Origin: Halobacillus sp. A5
GTDB lineage: Bacteria > Bacillota > Bacilli > Bacillales > Halobacillaceae
Assembly (NCBI RefSeq): GCF_024189315.1
Contig: NZ_JAIZEO010000001.1
Span: 682,001 to 746,000, forward strand
Direction: 5' to 3'
DNA: 64,000 bases
In this document: positions 19,426 through 28,049 of the stretch, one piece after another
Layout: each line of letters opens with the position of its first letter
Numbering within the stretch: position 1 is the stretch's first letter
Made by a program: the position numbers and the translations under genes
Notes under the pieces: generated by a model
What the model was told of the DNA's origin: nothing
The model's database searches: none
Seen by the model: the letters and a program-made list of their open reading frames with translations, nothing else

Positions 19426-19439
19426 CGAATAAATGTTCC
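19426..19439 (-). promoter_or_regulatory. Probable LexA (DinR) box upstream of recA
   Basis: GGAACATTTATTCG compared with the Bacillus consensus CGAACnnnnGTTCG: two mismatches, eight of ten fixed positions matching. It ends nine bases upstream of the -35 box. Confidence 0.5.
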
Positions 19440-19516
19440 CATTTTTTAATGGCTTTCCAAATACCAAATTCATATAATCACCTGGGGGAAATTAAAACTT
19501 TCAACTAAGTGAATCA

Positions 19517-20752
19517 TCACTTTTTCATTTTTAATTTATGAAAAAGAAGTTCAAATCCTTTGTTTACAGCACGTTGACGAATTTTATCCCTGCTGCCGTC
19601 AAAATAGTATTGAAATACCTCGGGATGCTGATCCTTTATTTTTAAACCGATATACACGAGACCGGGGTTATGGCCTTCACTTGATGAAGGACCCGCCACT
19701 CCTGTAAAGCTGACCGCATGATCTACTTGCAGCATTTCCTGAGCTCTAACAGCCATTTCTTCCGCGCACTGAGAACTGACGGTTCCATATTTAGTAATGG
19801 TTTTTTCCTGCACACCGATCACCCGTTGTTTAGCTGAAGGAGTATAAGCCACCAGCCCCCCCGGACAGATCGAAGAAGCTCCGGTCAGCTGAATAATCCG
19901 CTCTACAAATTTTCCGCCTGTCAAGCTTTCTGCAGAGCCGACTGTTTCTGATCTTTGTACAAGTAAATCCTGCACAGCCTCTTCAATAGTTATACTATCG
20001 CTTCCAAAATAAAAATCCCCTACTCTTTCCAATATTACACTTTTCATTCCAGCTATATCTTTTTCCGGTGTAGAACCTGAGGATGTAAGCCGTATGGCGA
20101 CATCTCCTTCACCTGCTAAAGGAGCTATGGTAGGGTTTGTCTGTGAAGAAATGAGATCCTTCAACTCTTCTTCTAAAGCAGATTCCCCGATTCCAATAAA
20201 ACGCAGCATTTCAGACTTTATTTTCGATTCCAGTTTGTATTTCTCAATTAAATAAGGGACTACTGATTCGTTCATCAGCCTCTTCATTTCAGAAGGGACA
20301 CCGGGCAAAAACATAAACGAGGTTCCTTGGTGCTCAACCATCTGTCCGGGAGCCATACCTTCATCATTTTCCAAAACAACAGCCCTGTCCAGTACCAGGG
20401 CCTGCTTGCGGTTATTCTCAGTCATGATCCGGCTGTTCTTTTTAAAATATGCTGAAATTTTCTCCGTTGTCGGCTCGTGCTCCACTAACTTATCATCCAA
20501 CGCGATCCGGGCGGCATCTCTAGTTAAATCATCCTCTGTCGGCCCAAGTCCACCCGTGACAATTACAACATCTGAGCGCTTTTGAGCCTCCTCAAACGAA
20601 TGAACGACTCTCTTTAAATTGTCACCCACCACCGTATGATGATATATATTAGCACCATAATGGGCCAGCTCTGTGGATATCCATTGAGCATTAGTGTTCG
20701 CAATCTGCCCCAGTAATAGTTCCGTTCCTACTGCAATTATTTCAATTCTCAT
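19517..20752 (-). CDS. cinA: CinA, competence/damage-inducible protein
   Basis: The 411-residue protein has an N-terminal MoCF-like domain starting MRIEIIAVGTELLLGQI, with GGLGPTEDDLTRD, and a C-terminal PncC-like domain (SAESLTGG, SFTGVAGP). Family members hydrolyse ADP-ribose and/or deamidate nicotinamide mononucleotide; in naturally competent bacteria CinA is co-transcribed with recA. It overlaps pgsA by four bases (ATGA). An independent recA promoter lies between cinA and recA. Confidence 0.94.
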   Translation of the reverse strand: MRIEIIAVGTELLLGQIANTNAQWISTELAHYGANIYHHTVVGDNLKRVVHSFEEAQKRSDVVIVTGGLGPTEDDLTRDAARIALDDKLVEHEPTTEKISAYFKKNSRIMTENNRKQALVLDRAVVLENDEGMAPGQMVEHQGTSFMFLPGVPSEMKRLMNESVVPYLIEKYKLESKIKSEMLRFIGIGESALEEELKDLISSQTNPTIAPLAGEGDVAIRLTSSGSTPEKDIAGMKSVILERVGDFYFGSDSITIEEAVQDLLVQRSETVGSAESLTGGKFVERIIQLTGASSICPGGLVAYTPSAKQRVIGVQEKTITKYGTVSSQCAEEMAVRAQEMLQVDHAVSFTGVAGPSSSEGHNPGLVYIGLKIKDQHPEVFQYYFDGSRDKIRQRAVNKGFELLFHKLKMKK

Positions 20753-21327
20753 TTTGAATCTCTCATTACATGCCAGTTTTTAACGAAATAATCATACCCT
20801 GAATACACCGTAATGATTAAAGCTGCATATAAGCTGATTAATCCAAGTGGAAAATTAATATAAGCAAAAGGCCAGTTATGGAGTAAAAGCAGGGATATTG
20901 AGACAATTTGGATCCAGGTTTTGAGTTTCCCCATTTGACTGGCAGCAAGTACACTTCCTTCACCAGCAGCAACTAAGCGCAGACCTGTAACGGCGAATTC
21001 TCTGCTGATAATTAATATGACAATCCATGCAGGAGCAAGTCCTATTTCAACAAGCAGAATAAGAGCAGCACTTACTAATAATTTGTCGGCTAATGGATCA
21101 AGAAATTTACCTAAATTTGTTACTAAGTTATATTTTCTCGCAATATATCCGTCAATCCAATCTGTAGTAGAAGCAATAATAAATAAAATAGCTGCTGCTA
21201 AATGGGCAGCTGGCAGAGTCCGGTCCCCCATTTGAATGTCCCCCCAATTAAAAGGAACGCTCATTAGAAGAATAAAAACAGGGATTAAAAAAATTCTCGA
21301 TAATGTAATCTTATTTGGTAAATTCAT
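20749..21327 (-). CDS. pgsA: CDP-diacylglycerol--glycerol-3-phosphate 3-phosphatidyltransferase
   Basis: PgsA makes phosphatidylglycerol phosphate, the committed step to phosphatidylglycerol. It is a multi-pass membrane protein. The signature DGx2ARx8Gx3Dx3D is complete, from DGYIARKYNL through GKFLDPLAD. ATG 21327 gives MNLPNKITLSRI (192 residues), with GAGG and AAGGAG just upstream; a longer start at 21351 has no ribosome site. It overlaps cinA by four bases. Confidence 0.95.
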   Translation of the reverse strand: MNLPNKITLSRIFLIPVFILLMSVPFNWGDIQMGDRTLPAAHLAAAILFIIASTTDWIDGYIARKYNLVTNLGKFLDPLADKLLVSAALILLVEIGLAPAWIVILIISREFAVTGLRLVAAGEGSVLAASQMGKLKTWIQIVSISLLLLHNWPFAYINFPLGLISLYAALIITVYSGYDYFVKNWHVMRDSK

Positions 21328-21352
21328 TTCTTCCTCACTCCTTAAAGACATA

Positions 21353-21405
21353 AAGCTGCCCTTCCAAAAGAAGTAATAACTCTTCTTTCAATTAAAGGAC
21401 AGCTT
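21353..21405 (-). other. Long stem-loop between rodZ and pgsA
   Basis: Outer arms AAGCTGCCCTT (21353-21363) and AAGGACAGCTT (21395-21405), one mismatch, enclose an inner GAAG/CTTC helix. On the minus strand the stem is followed by ATGTCTTTAAGG, not a T-run, so it is a poor terminator. It may be an mRNA processing or stability element, or a weak attenuator ahead of pgsA. Confidence 0.45.
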
Positions 21406-21421
21406 CGTTATTATCCCGTAC

Positions 21422-22360
21422 TCACTCAAACCTGATTAATAATTTTTGTGTCAGGTTGTCTGCCGGGAACTCGATTTCTTCCTCATTTACTTTCACTGTA
21501 ATTCCAGGAACTGATCCTGTGCTGATGTATACTTCTTCTTGATCATTGATATCGATATTTAGGTCTTCGTCCTCAGCATCGTAAATTCTTTCGTCCGCCA
21601 GTCCTTCTCCACCTTTAGGAGCGGTTACAGCTAGATAGGCTTCACCGTCAAACTCAATCGTTAATTCACGCTCTTCTGCATTGGTAATTTCGTAAACATG
21701 CTCTGGAAATCCGCCGGAACCTGTTTCCTCAAGAGATATGTCGATTTCTTCTTCTTCTTCCTCCTCGGAATCTTCTTCTGAATCCTCTTCATTATTATTG
21801 TCATCACTTGAGTCTCCGTCTGAATCATCATTTGACTCTTCATTTGAGCTTTCATCATCCGCGCTGTCATCAGATTCATCATTATCTTCCTTATCTGAAT
21901 CTGACACATTTACCTGATCTCCACTGTCATTCCCATCATCTTCATTGGCACTTTCATTCGGATTAGAAACCTGTAAGATAAAGTACCAGGCAACGAAAAG
22001 TAAACCAACGATTAAGACAATCGTTAGAATTGTAGGAAAAGCTTTAGAAACTCCGCTGTTTTTTGAAGGGCGGCCGTCCCCTCTTGACTTCTGCACACGG
22101 CTGTAAGTAACCACTTGCTCTTCTTCATTTGAAGGAAGTTCGCTTTTGTGATCCTCCATCACCTGCTCTGGATCCAGGCCCACTGCCGAAGCGTATTCCC
22201 TGATAAAAGCTCTTGTATAAAATTTTCCTGGTAAAACATTGAACTCATTTTTTTCAATTGCTTGAAGATACCTTTTTTGTATTTTAGTTGTACTTTGGAC
22301 TTCTTCAAGCGTTAAACCTTTGTCCTCTCTCGCTTCTCTTAGGCGTAAGCCTATTTCCAT
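21422..22360 (-). CDS. rodZ: RodZ-like cytoskeletal membrane protein (YmfM)
   Basis: RodZ links MreB to the cell-wall elongation machinery. The 312-residue protein has an N-terminal helix-turn-helix (about residues 3-70), a basic juxtamembrane stretch, one membrane helix (about 109-130), an extracellular linker (about 133-213) of almost only Asp, Glu, Ser and Asn with one lysine, and a C-terminal DUF4115-type beta domain (about 217-312). ATG 22360 (MEIGLRLREA) is preceded by GGTG at six to seven bases. It follows ymfK closely (19 bases from this start). The linker fits a salt-adapted cell surface. Confidence 0.92.
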   Translation of the reverse strand: MEIGLRLREAREDKGLTLEEVQSTTKIQKRYLQAIEKNEFNVLPGKFYTRAFIREYASAVGLDPEQVMEDHKSELPSNEEEQVVTYSRVQKSRGDGRPSKNSGVSKAFPTILTIVLIVGLLFVAWYFILQVSNPNESANEDDGNDSGDQVNVSDSDKEDNDESDDSADDESSNEESNDDSDGDSSDDNNNEEDSEEDSEEEEEEEIDISLEETGSGGFPEHVYEITNAEERELTIEFDGEAYLAVTAPKGGEGLADERIYDAEDEDLNIDINDQEEVYISTGSVPGITVKVNEEEIEFPADNLTQKLLIRFE

Positions 22361-22379
22361 AACTAACACCATCCATTAT

Positions 22380-23168
22380 TTAAAAGTCAAACATTGAAAG
22401 CCCTTCATTTGTTTTAGTTTCCTTTTCTACCGTTTCATAAGTAATTTCTTCATCTTCATTATTCCGCAGTTCAATAATATAATCGAAGTCACTCATTTTA
22501 TATTCTGTTTCCTGTACAAATATATCAGGGTGCTCAATAACCTTTGTAGCAGGAAGACGCATGATTTCCCGTACTAACTGCCAATGTTTTTCACTGGCTC
22601 TACGTGCAGACACAATTCCATCTATAATATACAAATAGTCTTCGTTATACTCTTCTTCTATTAATTGATTGCGGACCGTCTGTTTTAATAACGTGCTTGA
22701 TACAAACAACCACCGCTTATTCGCACAGACGCTTGCCGCAACAATGGACTCTGTTTTACCGACCCGCGGCATACCTCTGATTCCTATGAGCTTATGGCCT
22801 TCTTTCATAAATAACTCAGCCATGAAATCAACTAGAAGTCCCAGATCCTCCCGATTAAAACGAAAAGTTTTCTTATCGTCTATATCGCTATGTATGTAAC
22901 GTCCATGTCTGACAGCTAATCGATCTCTTAATTTAGGTCTTCTTAATTTTGTGATCTTAATGGTATCCATTGTATTTAAAATAGAGCGTAAACGTATAAT
23001 CTGCTCCTCACTTTTACATAGAAGCAGCATTCCTCTATGAGAATTCTCAACACCGTTAATCGTGACTATATTTATCGCCATCATCCCTAATAATGAGGAT
23101 ATATCTCCAAGCAGACCTGGTCGGTTATACTGGATTTCATATTCTAAGTACCACTCTTTTTTTTCCAT
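22380..23168 (-). CDS. ymfK: YmfK, ACT domain plus DUF3388 with a P-loop-like motif
   Basis: A 262-residue conserved Bacillaceae protein of unknown function. Residues about 7-70 look like an ACT ligand-binding domain (NRPGLLGDISSLLG, then INIVTINGV). The DUF3388 part holds GMPRVGKT at residues 132-139, which fits Walker A GxxxxGKT. About 40 residues on, YLYIID (178-183) could be Walker B. A nucleotide-binding role sensed through ACT is my inference. It lies between ymfJ and rodZ, as in B. subtilis. Confidence 0.9.
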   Translation of the reverse strand: MEKKEWYLEYEIQYNRPGLLGDISSLLGMMAINIVTINGVENSHRGMLLLCKSEEQIIRLRSILNTMDTIKITKLRRPKLRDRLAVRHGRYIHSDIDDKKTFRFNREDLGLLVDFMAELFMKEGHKLIGIRGMPRVGKTESIVAASVCANKRWLFVSSTLLKQTVRNQLIEEEYNEDYLYIIDGIVSARRASEKHWQLVREIMRLPATKVIEHPDIFVQETEYKMSDFDYIIELRNNEDEEITYETVEKETKTNEGLSMFDF

Positions 23169-23279
23169 GATCCATCTCCTCTGGAAAATGTCGAAGTTTG
23201 TAAAAAAATTAGATTGAAATGTCCCTTTTTATATCATAAATGATTTTACCCTAATAAGAAAGACTGCAAACAGATTTAG

Positions 23280-23311
23280 TAAAAAAACCGTACAGGAGAC
23301 CCTGCACGGTT
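23280..23311 (-). terminator. Terminator after ymfJ
   Basis: Minus-strand ACCGTGCAGG/CCTGTACGGT (23301-23310 and 23287-23296, one G-U pair, four-base loop), then seven T. Confidence 0.88.
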
Positions 23312-23323
23312 TAAGTACACATT

Positions 23324-23584
23324 TTATGATTGGGACCCTTCACTTTGAACAAGTTTCACCATCATATTGGCAATTGTGTGCTGCTCTTTTTCATCAGCTA
23401 CATTCCATAATTCTCTAAGCACAGCTTCCTGGTCATTTTTGGCTTCAACTTCCGTAGCTAAATAACCGCCAATTTCGTAAGCTAATTCTGAAACAGTGCG
23501 GTCGTCCATTCCTTGTCCTTCAGCCTGGTGAAGACGATCTCCCAAGAAATCCTTCCAAGAATCAAAGTTATCAAGTACAGCCAT
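23324..23584 (-). CDS. ymfJ: YmfJ, DUF3243 family protein
   Basis: An 86-residue acidic, probably helical, cytoplasmic protein of the DUF3243 family, conserved beside ymfI and ymfK in Bacillus; function unknown. ATG 23584 (MAVLDNFDSWKDFLGDRL) follows GGAGGT by about seven bases; the longer frame to 23614 would include that site. A terminator follows at once, so ymfK has to be transcribed separately or by read-through. Confidence 0.88.
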   Translation of the reverse strand: MAVLDNFDSWKDFLGDRLHQAEGQGMDDRTVSELAYEIGGYLATEVEAKNDQEAVLRELWNVADEKEQHTIANMMVKLVQSEGSQS

Positions 23585-23659
23585 TTCATGTACCTCCTCA
23601 AGATGATTTTTCATATTTAGTATGAGGCAGGGAAAATGAAATTATGCAAAATTTATTAA

Positions 23660-24379
23660 TTAATACCAGCCACCATTAATCCGCAGGGTGTGACCGGTAA
23701 TGTAGCTTGAGTCTTCACTTAAAAGAAATTTAACCCCGGCTGCAACATCATTGGCCGTCCCTGCTCTGCCTAAGGGGATATCATTTATTACGTCTTCTTG
23801 TTCTTTCATTGAAAGACGGCTGTTCATCTGAGTTGAGATAAAGCCGGGGGTCACAGCATTCACGCGCACTTTACTCGGTGCAAGCTCTTTTGCCAAGGCT
23901 CTGACATAGCTGAGCTGTGCGCCTTTAACCGAGCTGTAAATGACTTCTGTGCTCGCTCCTTCTTCTCCCCAGATTGAAGAAATAACAACGATATTCCCCT
24001 GCCGCTTCCTAACCATACCAGGAATTAATACCTGCGAAATTCTCCACAACGCTTTTACATGAATGTAATAAAATTGATCCATTTCTATTGAAGAGACATC
24101 TTGAATCAGCTTAGAAGAATGATTACCTGGCGAAAATACCAGGTAATCCCATTCGTGGGGAATTAAATCAACAAACTCGTCTATTCCATTCGAAGAGGAC
24201 AAATCTCCATAATAACTTCCGCCCCACTGACTTTCAGGGATGACCGACTTCATATGACGAATAACTGCTTTATTATTATTATAGTGAAGACCTACTTTTA
24301 ATCCTTCGGCTGCGGCTGCAGCAGCAATATCCGATCCAATTTCTCCGCTTCCCCCTATTATTAAGACACTGCGCATCAT
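23660..24379 (-). CDS. ymfI: Short-chain dehydrogenase/reductase YmfI
   Basis: A 239-residue classical SDR. The cofactor motif is GGSGEIG near the N-terminus, the catalytic serine is in VVISSIWG, and the catalytic Tyr and Lys are in YSSVKGAQ. The fold resembles 3-oxoacyl-ACP reductase (FabG), and such names are common, but the substrate is unknown. It overlaps ymfH by four bases and is part of the ymfF-ymfH-ymfI unit. Confidence 0.92.
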   Translation of the reverse strand: MMRSVLIIGGSGEIGSDIAAAAAAEGLKVGLHYNNNKAVIRHMKSVIPESQWGGSYYGDLSSSNGIDEFVDLIPHEWDYLVFSPGNHSSKLIQDVSSIEMDQFYYIHVKALWRISQVLIPGMVRKRQGNIVVISSIWGEEGASTEVIYSSVKGAQLSYVRALAKELAPSKVRVNAVTPGFISTQMNSRLSMKEQEDVINDIPLGRAGTANDVAAGVKFLLSEDSSYITGHTLRINGGWY

Positions 24380-25662
24380 TCTTGAGGCATCACCTTAAAC
24401 ACTGAGATTCGATCTTCCTTTATCCAGTGTTCTACATAACGATCAGCGTCTTCTGTGGTTAGAGACTCAATTACGGGAAGAACATCAAATAAATCGACAC
24501 CCAGCGTATGGTAATGGGTGAATTGATTAGCTATAAACTCCAACGAATTAAGTGCACGCATAAACTGACCTATTTTCTTGCGTTTCATTCTTGTGAAATC
24601 TTCTTCCGAAATTTTCTTTTCCCTTAATGAATGCAGCATCTTTTTAACACGTTCTGCCAATTCACCCGGTTTTCTTGTATCGCCGCCAAGAATTGTAAAT
24701 CCAAATTGACGATCAAGTTCCGTTTCAAATTGAAAACTATCGTCAATTAAATCTTCTCTGTATAACTCTTCGTAGAATTCTCCGCTTCGTGAGAAATAGA
24801 AATCAAGGATCATTCCTGATAACAATTCTGCACGCAGTAGTTCCTCCCCATTCAATGAAGAGACCTCTTCTTTAACACCGATCATAGTCTTAGCCGTCGT
24901 TACTGGCATGACTATAGAATCTTCCGCTTTGGCAACTGATGGTGATTCTTCAGGATAAAAACGGTTTATATCTGGAAGCTCTTTAAAATCTTTACTATCC
25001 TGATTAGCACGGATTTGATCCATCATTTTCTCAGGATTAATATTTCCTGCGACAAACAACACCATATTTGAAGGATGATAAAATGTTTCATAACATGTAT
25101 ACAAATCATCTTTTGTAATTTCCTGAATCGACTCTACCGTACCTGCGATGTCAACCTTTACAGGATGTTTGTCATACATACTCTGTATCGTGCCAAAGAA
25201 AGCTCTCCAGTCTGGCTGATCATCGTACATTCGAATTTCCTGTGCGATAATCCCTTTTTCTTTATCTACAGATGCCTTTGAGAAATAAGGCTCCTGCACA
25301 AAATTTAATAATGTATCAACATTTTTTTCAATCTGGCTCGTGGCAGAAAATAAATAGGCGGTTTTAGTGAAAGAAGTAAATGCATTCGCCGATGCGCCTA
25401 ATTTAGTGAAATCCTGAAATACGTCACGATCTTCTTTTTCAAATAATTTATGTTCCAGGAAGTGGGCAATCCCCTCAGGAACTGTCACCTTATCTTCTTT
25501 ACCTATCGGGGTAAAAGTCTGATCAATTGAACCATAGTTAGTGGTAAAGATTCCATAAGTTTTCGCCATTTCCGGCTTAGAAAGCAAGAAAACTTTTAAC
25601 CCATTATCCATTGTTTCCTGATAAACGGATTCATTTAATTGTTCGTAAACGTGTTCTTTCAT
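24376..25662 (-). CDS. ymfH: M16 family zinc metallopeptidase YmfH
   Basis: A 428-residue insulinase-type peptidase. The inverted zinc motif HFLEH is intact at residues 67-71, and a downstream glutamate in KEKGIIAQEIRMYDD can serve as third ligand. M16 enzymes act as clamshells made of an active and an inactive half; the partner is probably YmfF next door. Start and stop overlap its neighbours by one and four bases, indicating coupled translation. The natural substrate is unknown. Confidence 0.93.
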   Translation of the reverse strand: MKEHVYEQLNESVYQETMDNGLKVFLLSKPEMAKTYGIFTTNYGSIDQTFTPIGKEDKVTVPEGIAHFLEHKLFEKEDRDVFQDFTKLGASANAFTSFTKTAYLFSATSQIEKNVDTLLNFVQEPYFSKASVDKEKGIIAQEIRMYDDQPDWRAFFGTIQSMYDKHPVKVDIAGTVESIQEITKDDLYTCYETFYHPSNMVLFVAGNINPEKMMDQIRANQDSKDFKELPDINRFYPEESPSVAKAEDSIVMPVTTAKTMIGVKEEVSSLNGEELLRAELLSGMILDFYFSRSGEFYEELYREDLIDDSFQFETELDRQFGFTILGGDTRKPGELAERVKKMLHSLREKKISEEDFTRMKRKKIGQFMRALNSLEFIANQFTHYHTLGVDLFDVLPVIESLTTEDADRYVEHWIKEDRISVFKVMPQE

Positions 25663-26948
25663 TATTCTTCCCCTCCCTTTTGGCTGGTTAGAAAGTATAC
25701 CGTATCCAGTTCTATTTTTTTTGCCACGTTGATTACATCCGCTTTAGTTACTTTACGAACATTCTCTAAGATCTCTTTCGCCGGAATCGAAACGCCTGAG
25801 AGCATTTGATGGTAAAGAACTTCAATGAGTCCATTCGCATGGTCCATTGTTTCCTGCAGCTGGTTGATAACCTGCTCAGTTGACTCATTTACTTGGTCAT
25901 CTGAGAAATCACCAGATTTCATAGCTTCCATCTGTTCTAAAATAATATTTTTTGCTTGATCAAAGTCTTTTGGATCTACTCCGCTGAATACGAGAAGTAA
26001 TCCTTTATGACTTTCAAATCTCGATGCAGCGTAGTAAGCTAAGCTGTGTTTTTCCCGTACATTCATGAACAATTTAGAGCTCGGAAAACCACCAAATATA
26101 CCGTTGAATACTTGTAAAGCATAATAATCGTCATCTCCAAATTTTATATTGGTTCTATAACCAATGTGAAGCTTCCCTTGATTTACATCTTCTTTCTCAA
26201 TAATCTCTTTCACTTCACGCTTTTCACCTGCTGATGATTCCTGGTGATCATCAGAATTGTCACTCGATGAACGTGAAAAAAATTGATCTGCAAGCTTTTC
26301 TATTTCTGCTTCGTCAACATCTCCCGTAATATAAACATCCAGCAAATCACGGTTAATCATTTCCTGGTAATATTCATATAAGGATTTTGCATTAATATTC
26401 TTAAAGTCCTCTAAGTAACCGTGCACGTGCAGCGCATATGGCTCATTTTCACACATGTGATCAATCAACCGCATGTTCGCATAGCTCATTTTATCGTCTT
26501 TAATCGATTTAATCTTTTGTTCTAACGTTTGTATCTCACGATTTACAATAGTTTCATCAAAACCGCTGCTGTCTGCTTTAGGATCAAATAAAACATCACT
26601 GAAAATTTGCATAGCTCTTTCTAAAATAGGCTCTTGATTTGTCAGATAAGCTTCGTTTACCACTTCCATTCGAAAGGAAAGTACATGATTTTCACCTTTT
26701 TTCGTTCCATCACTGGAAAAGCCTGTTCCATATAAATTCTCTAGAGCGGACTGAAGAGACCTTACATTAGGATTTTTGTTAGTGGCTTTCTGAAGGACGT
26801 GAGGAAGTAATGCTCTTTCTGTAATTCCTTTTCTTTTTAAAGGTGATTTGAGCTTAGCTACAATCGATACGGTCTTATATTTTTTGCTTGGCAGAATATG
26901 TAATCTGTACCCTTGTTTATCATAAACCGATTCTTTTGATATTTTCAT
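25662..26948 (-). CDS. ymfF: M16-like protein YmfF, zinc motif absent
   Basis: A 428-residue M16 homologue whose N-terminal region reads ALLPHVLQKATN where an active peptidase has HxxEH, so it is predicted catalytically inactive. Family knowledge suggests it forms the non-catalytic half of a complex with YmfH, which has the same length and overlaps it by one base. GGAGG precedes ATG 26948, and TATAAT at 26976-26981 (minus strand) may be a promoter element. Confidence 0.92.
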   Translation of the reverse strand: MKISKESVYDKQGYRLHILPSKKYKTVSIVAKLKSPLKRKGITERALLPHVLQKATNKNPNVRSLQSALENLYGTGFSSDGTKKGENHVLSFRMEVVNEAYLTNQEPILERAMQIFSDVLFDPKADSSGFDETIVNREIQTLEQKIKSIKDDKMSYANMRLIDHMCENEPYALHVHGYLEDFKNINAKSLYEYYQEMINRDLLDVYITGDVDEAEIEKLADQFFSRSSSDNSDDHQESSAGEKREVKEIIEKEDVNQGKLHIGYRTNIKFGDDDYYALQVFNGIFGGFPSSKLFMNVREKHSLAYYAASRFESHKGLLLVFSGVDPKDFDQAKNIILEQMEAMKSGDFSDDQVNESTEQVINQLQETMDHANGLIEVLYHQMLSGVSIPAKEILENVRKVTKADVINVAKKIELDTVYFLTSQKGGEE

Positions 26949-27044
26949 AAAAATCCTCCTCCATTATCGTCTATTATTATAAGCAGTTTTCAGCTTTTTC
27001 ATCCCTGTTAAACTAATTATTATGCTACGTTAAATCGATAAAAA

Positions 27045-27082
27045 AGTAAAAAAATAAAGCCCGGTACTTTTGCACCGGACCG
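27045..27082 (-). terminator. Terminator after nupQ
   Basis: Minus-strand GTCCGGT/ACCGGGC stem (27074-27080 and 27059-27065), then TTTATTTTTTT. Confidence 0.8.
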
Positions 27083-27089
27083 TAGAATG

Positions 27090-28049
27090 CTAACGATTTC
27101 CTTTTACATACGCTTCACCAAGAGACTTTGGTGCTTCTGCTCTCCCAATGAACCCTGCTAAGGCCAGGATGGTTAAAAGATAAGGCGCAATTAATAAAAA
27201 GACTTGAGGAACATCTGCAAGTAATGGAATCCCTGAGCCGACAACACTTAGGCTTTGAGCAAATCCAAAGAAAATCGCCGCCCCCATTGCACCCAATGGA
27301 TGCCATTTACCGAAGATGACAGCTGCAAGTGCCATAAAACCTTGTCCCACGATCGTGGATTGGGAGAAATTCATTGCTATGGTAAGGGCAAATACAGCAC
27401 CTCCAAGACCTCCAAACGCCCCTGACAGCATAACAGCAACGTATCTCATTCCATAAACATTAATACCATTTGTATCTGCGGCCATCGGATGCTCCCCTAC
27501 AGAACGAAGGCGCAAACCAAAAGGTGTTTTAAACAATACGAACCATACTACAAAAGCCAGGATAATAGCTATATAAGAGGTAATATACATACTTGAGAAA
27601 AACAGATCACCTATAATAGGAATTTCACTCAATAACCATACATCTTTTGTATAAAAAGGTTGACTAATCATATCTGTCTGCCCTTTGTCATACCATTGTT
27701 TAGTCAGAAATACACCGATCCCCAAGGCTAAAAAGTTAATCGCCACCCCACTGACTACTTGATCGGCACGGAAAGTAATAGAAGCTACTGCATGTGTTAA
27801 AGCAAATACTGCCGAAATTATCATCGCTGCAATAATGGATACCCAGGGTGCAGCTGAGCCAAAAACATCAGCAAAGGCAAGGTTGACGACAATACCAACA
27901 AACGCTCCCATTACCATGAGACCTTCGAGACCAATGTTAATAACCCCTGATCGTTCACTAAATACACCGCCTAACGCGGTAAAAATAAGAGGGGCCGCAA
28001 AGAATAAGGCTTGCGGTATGATAGATTGCAAGATATCAAAAACGATCAT
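27090..28049 (-). CDS. nupQ: Nucleoside ABC transporter permease NupQ
   Basis: A 319-residue branched-chain-type (BPD_transp_2) permease with about eight to ten membrane helices and the conserved motif GLEGLMVMGAF near the N-terminus. With NupP it forms the channel of the BMP-type purine-nucleoside importer. Its start directly abuts the nupP stop. It is the last gene of the transporter cluster and is closed by a terminator. Confidence 0.93.
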   Translation of the reverse strand: MIVFDILQSIIPQALFFAAPLIFTALGGVFSERSGVINIGLEGLMVMGAFVGIVVNLAFADVFGSAAPWVSIIAAMIISAVFALTHAVASITFRADQVVSGVAINFLALGIGVFLTKQWYDKGQTDMISQPFYTKDVWLLSEIPIIGDLFFSSMYITSYIAIILAFVVWFVLFKTPFGLRLRSVGEHPMAADTNGINVYGMRYVAVMLSGAFGGLGGAVFALTIAMNFSQSTIVGQGFMALAAVIFGKWHPLGAMGAAIFFGFAQSLSVVGSGIPLLADVPQVFLLIAPYLLTILALAGFIGRAEAPKSLGEAYVKGNR

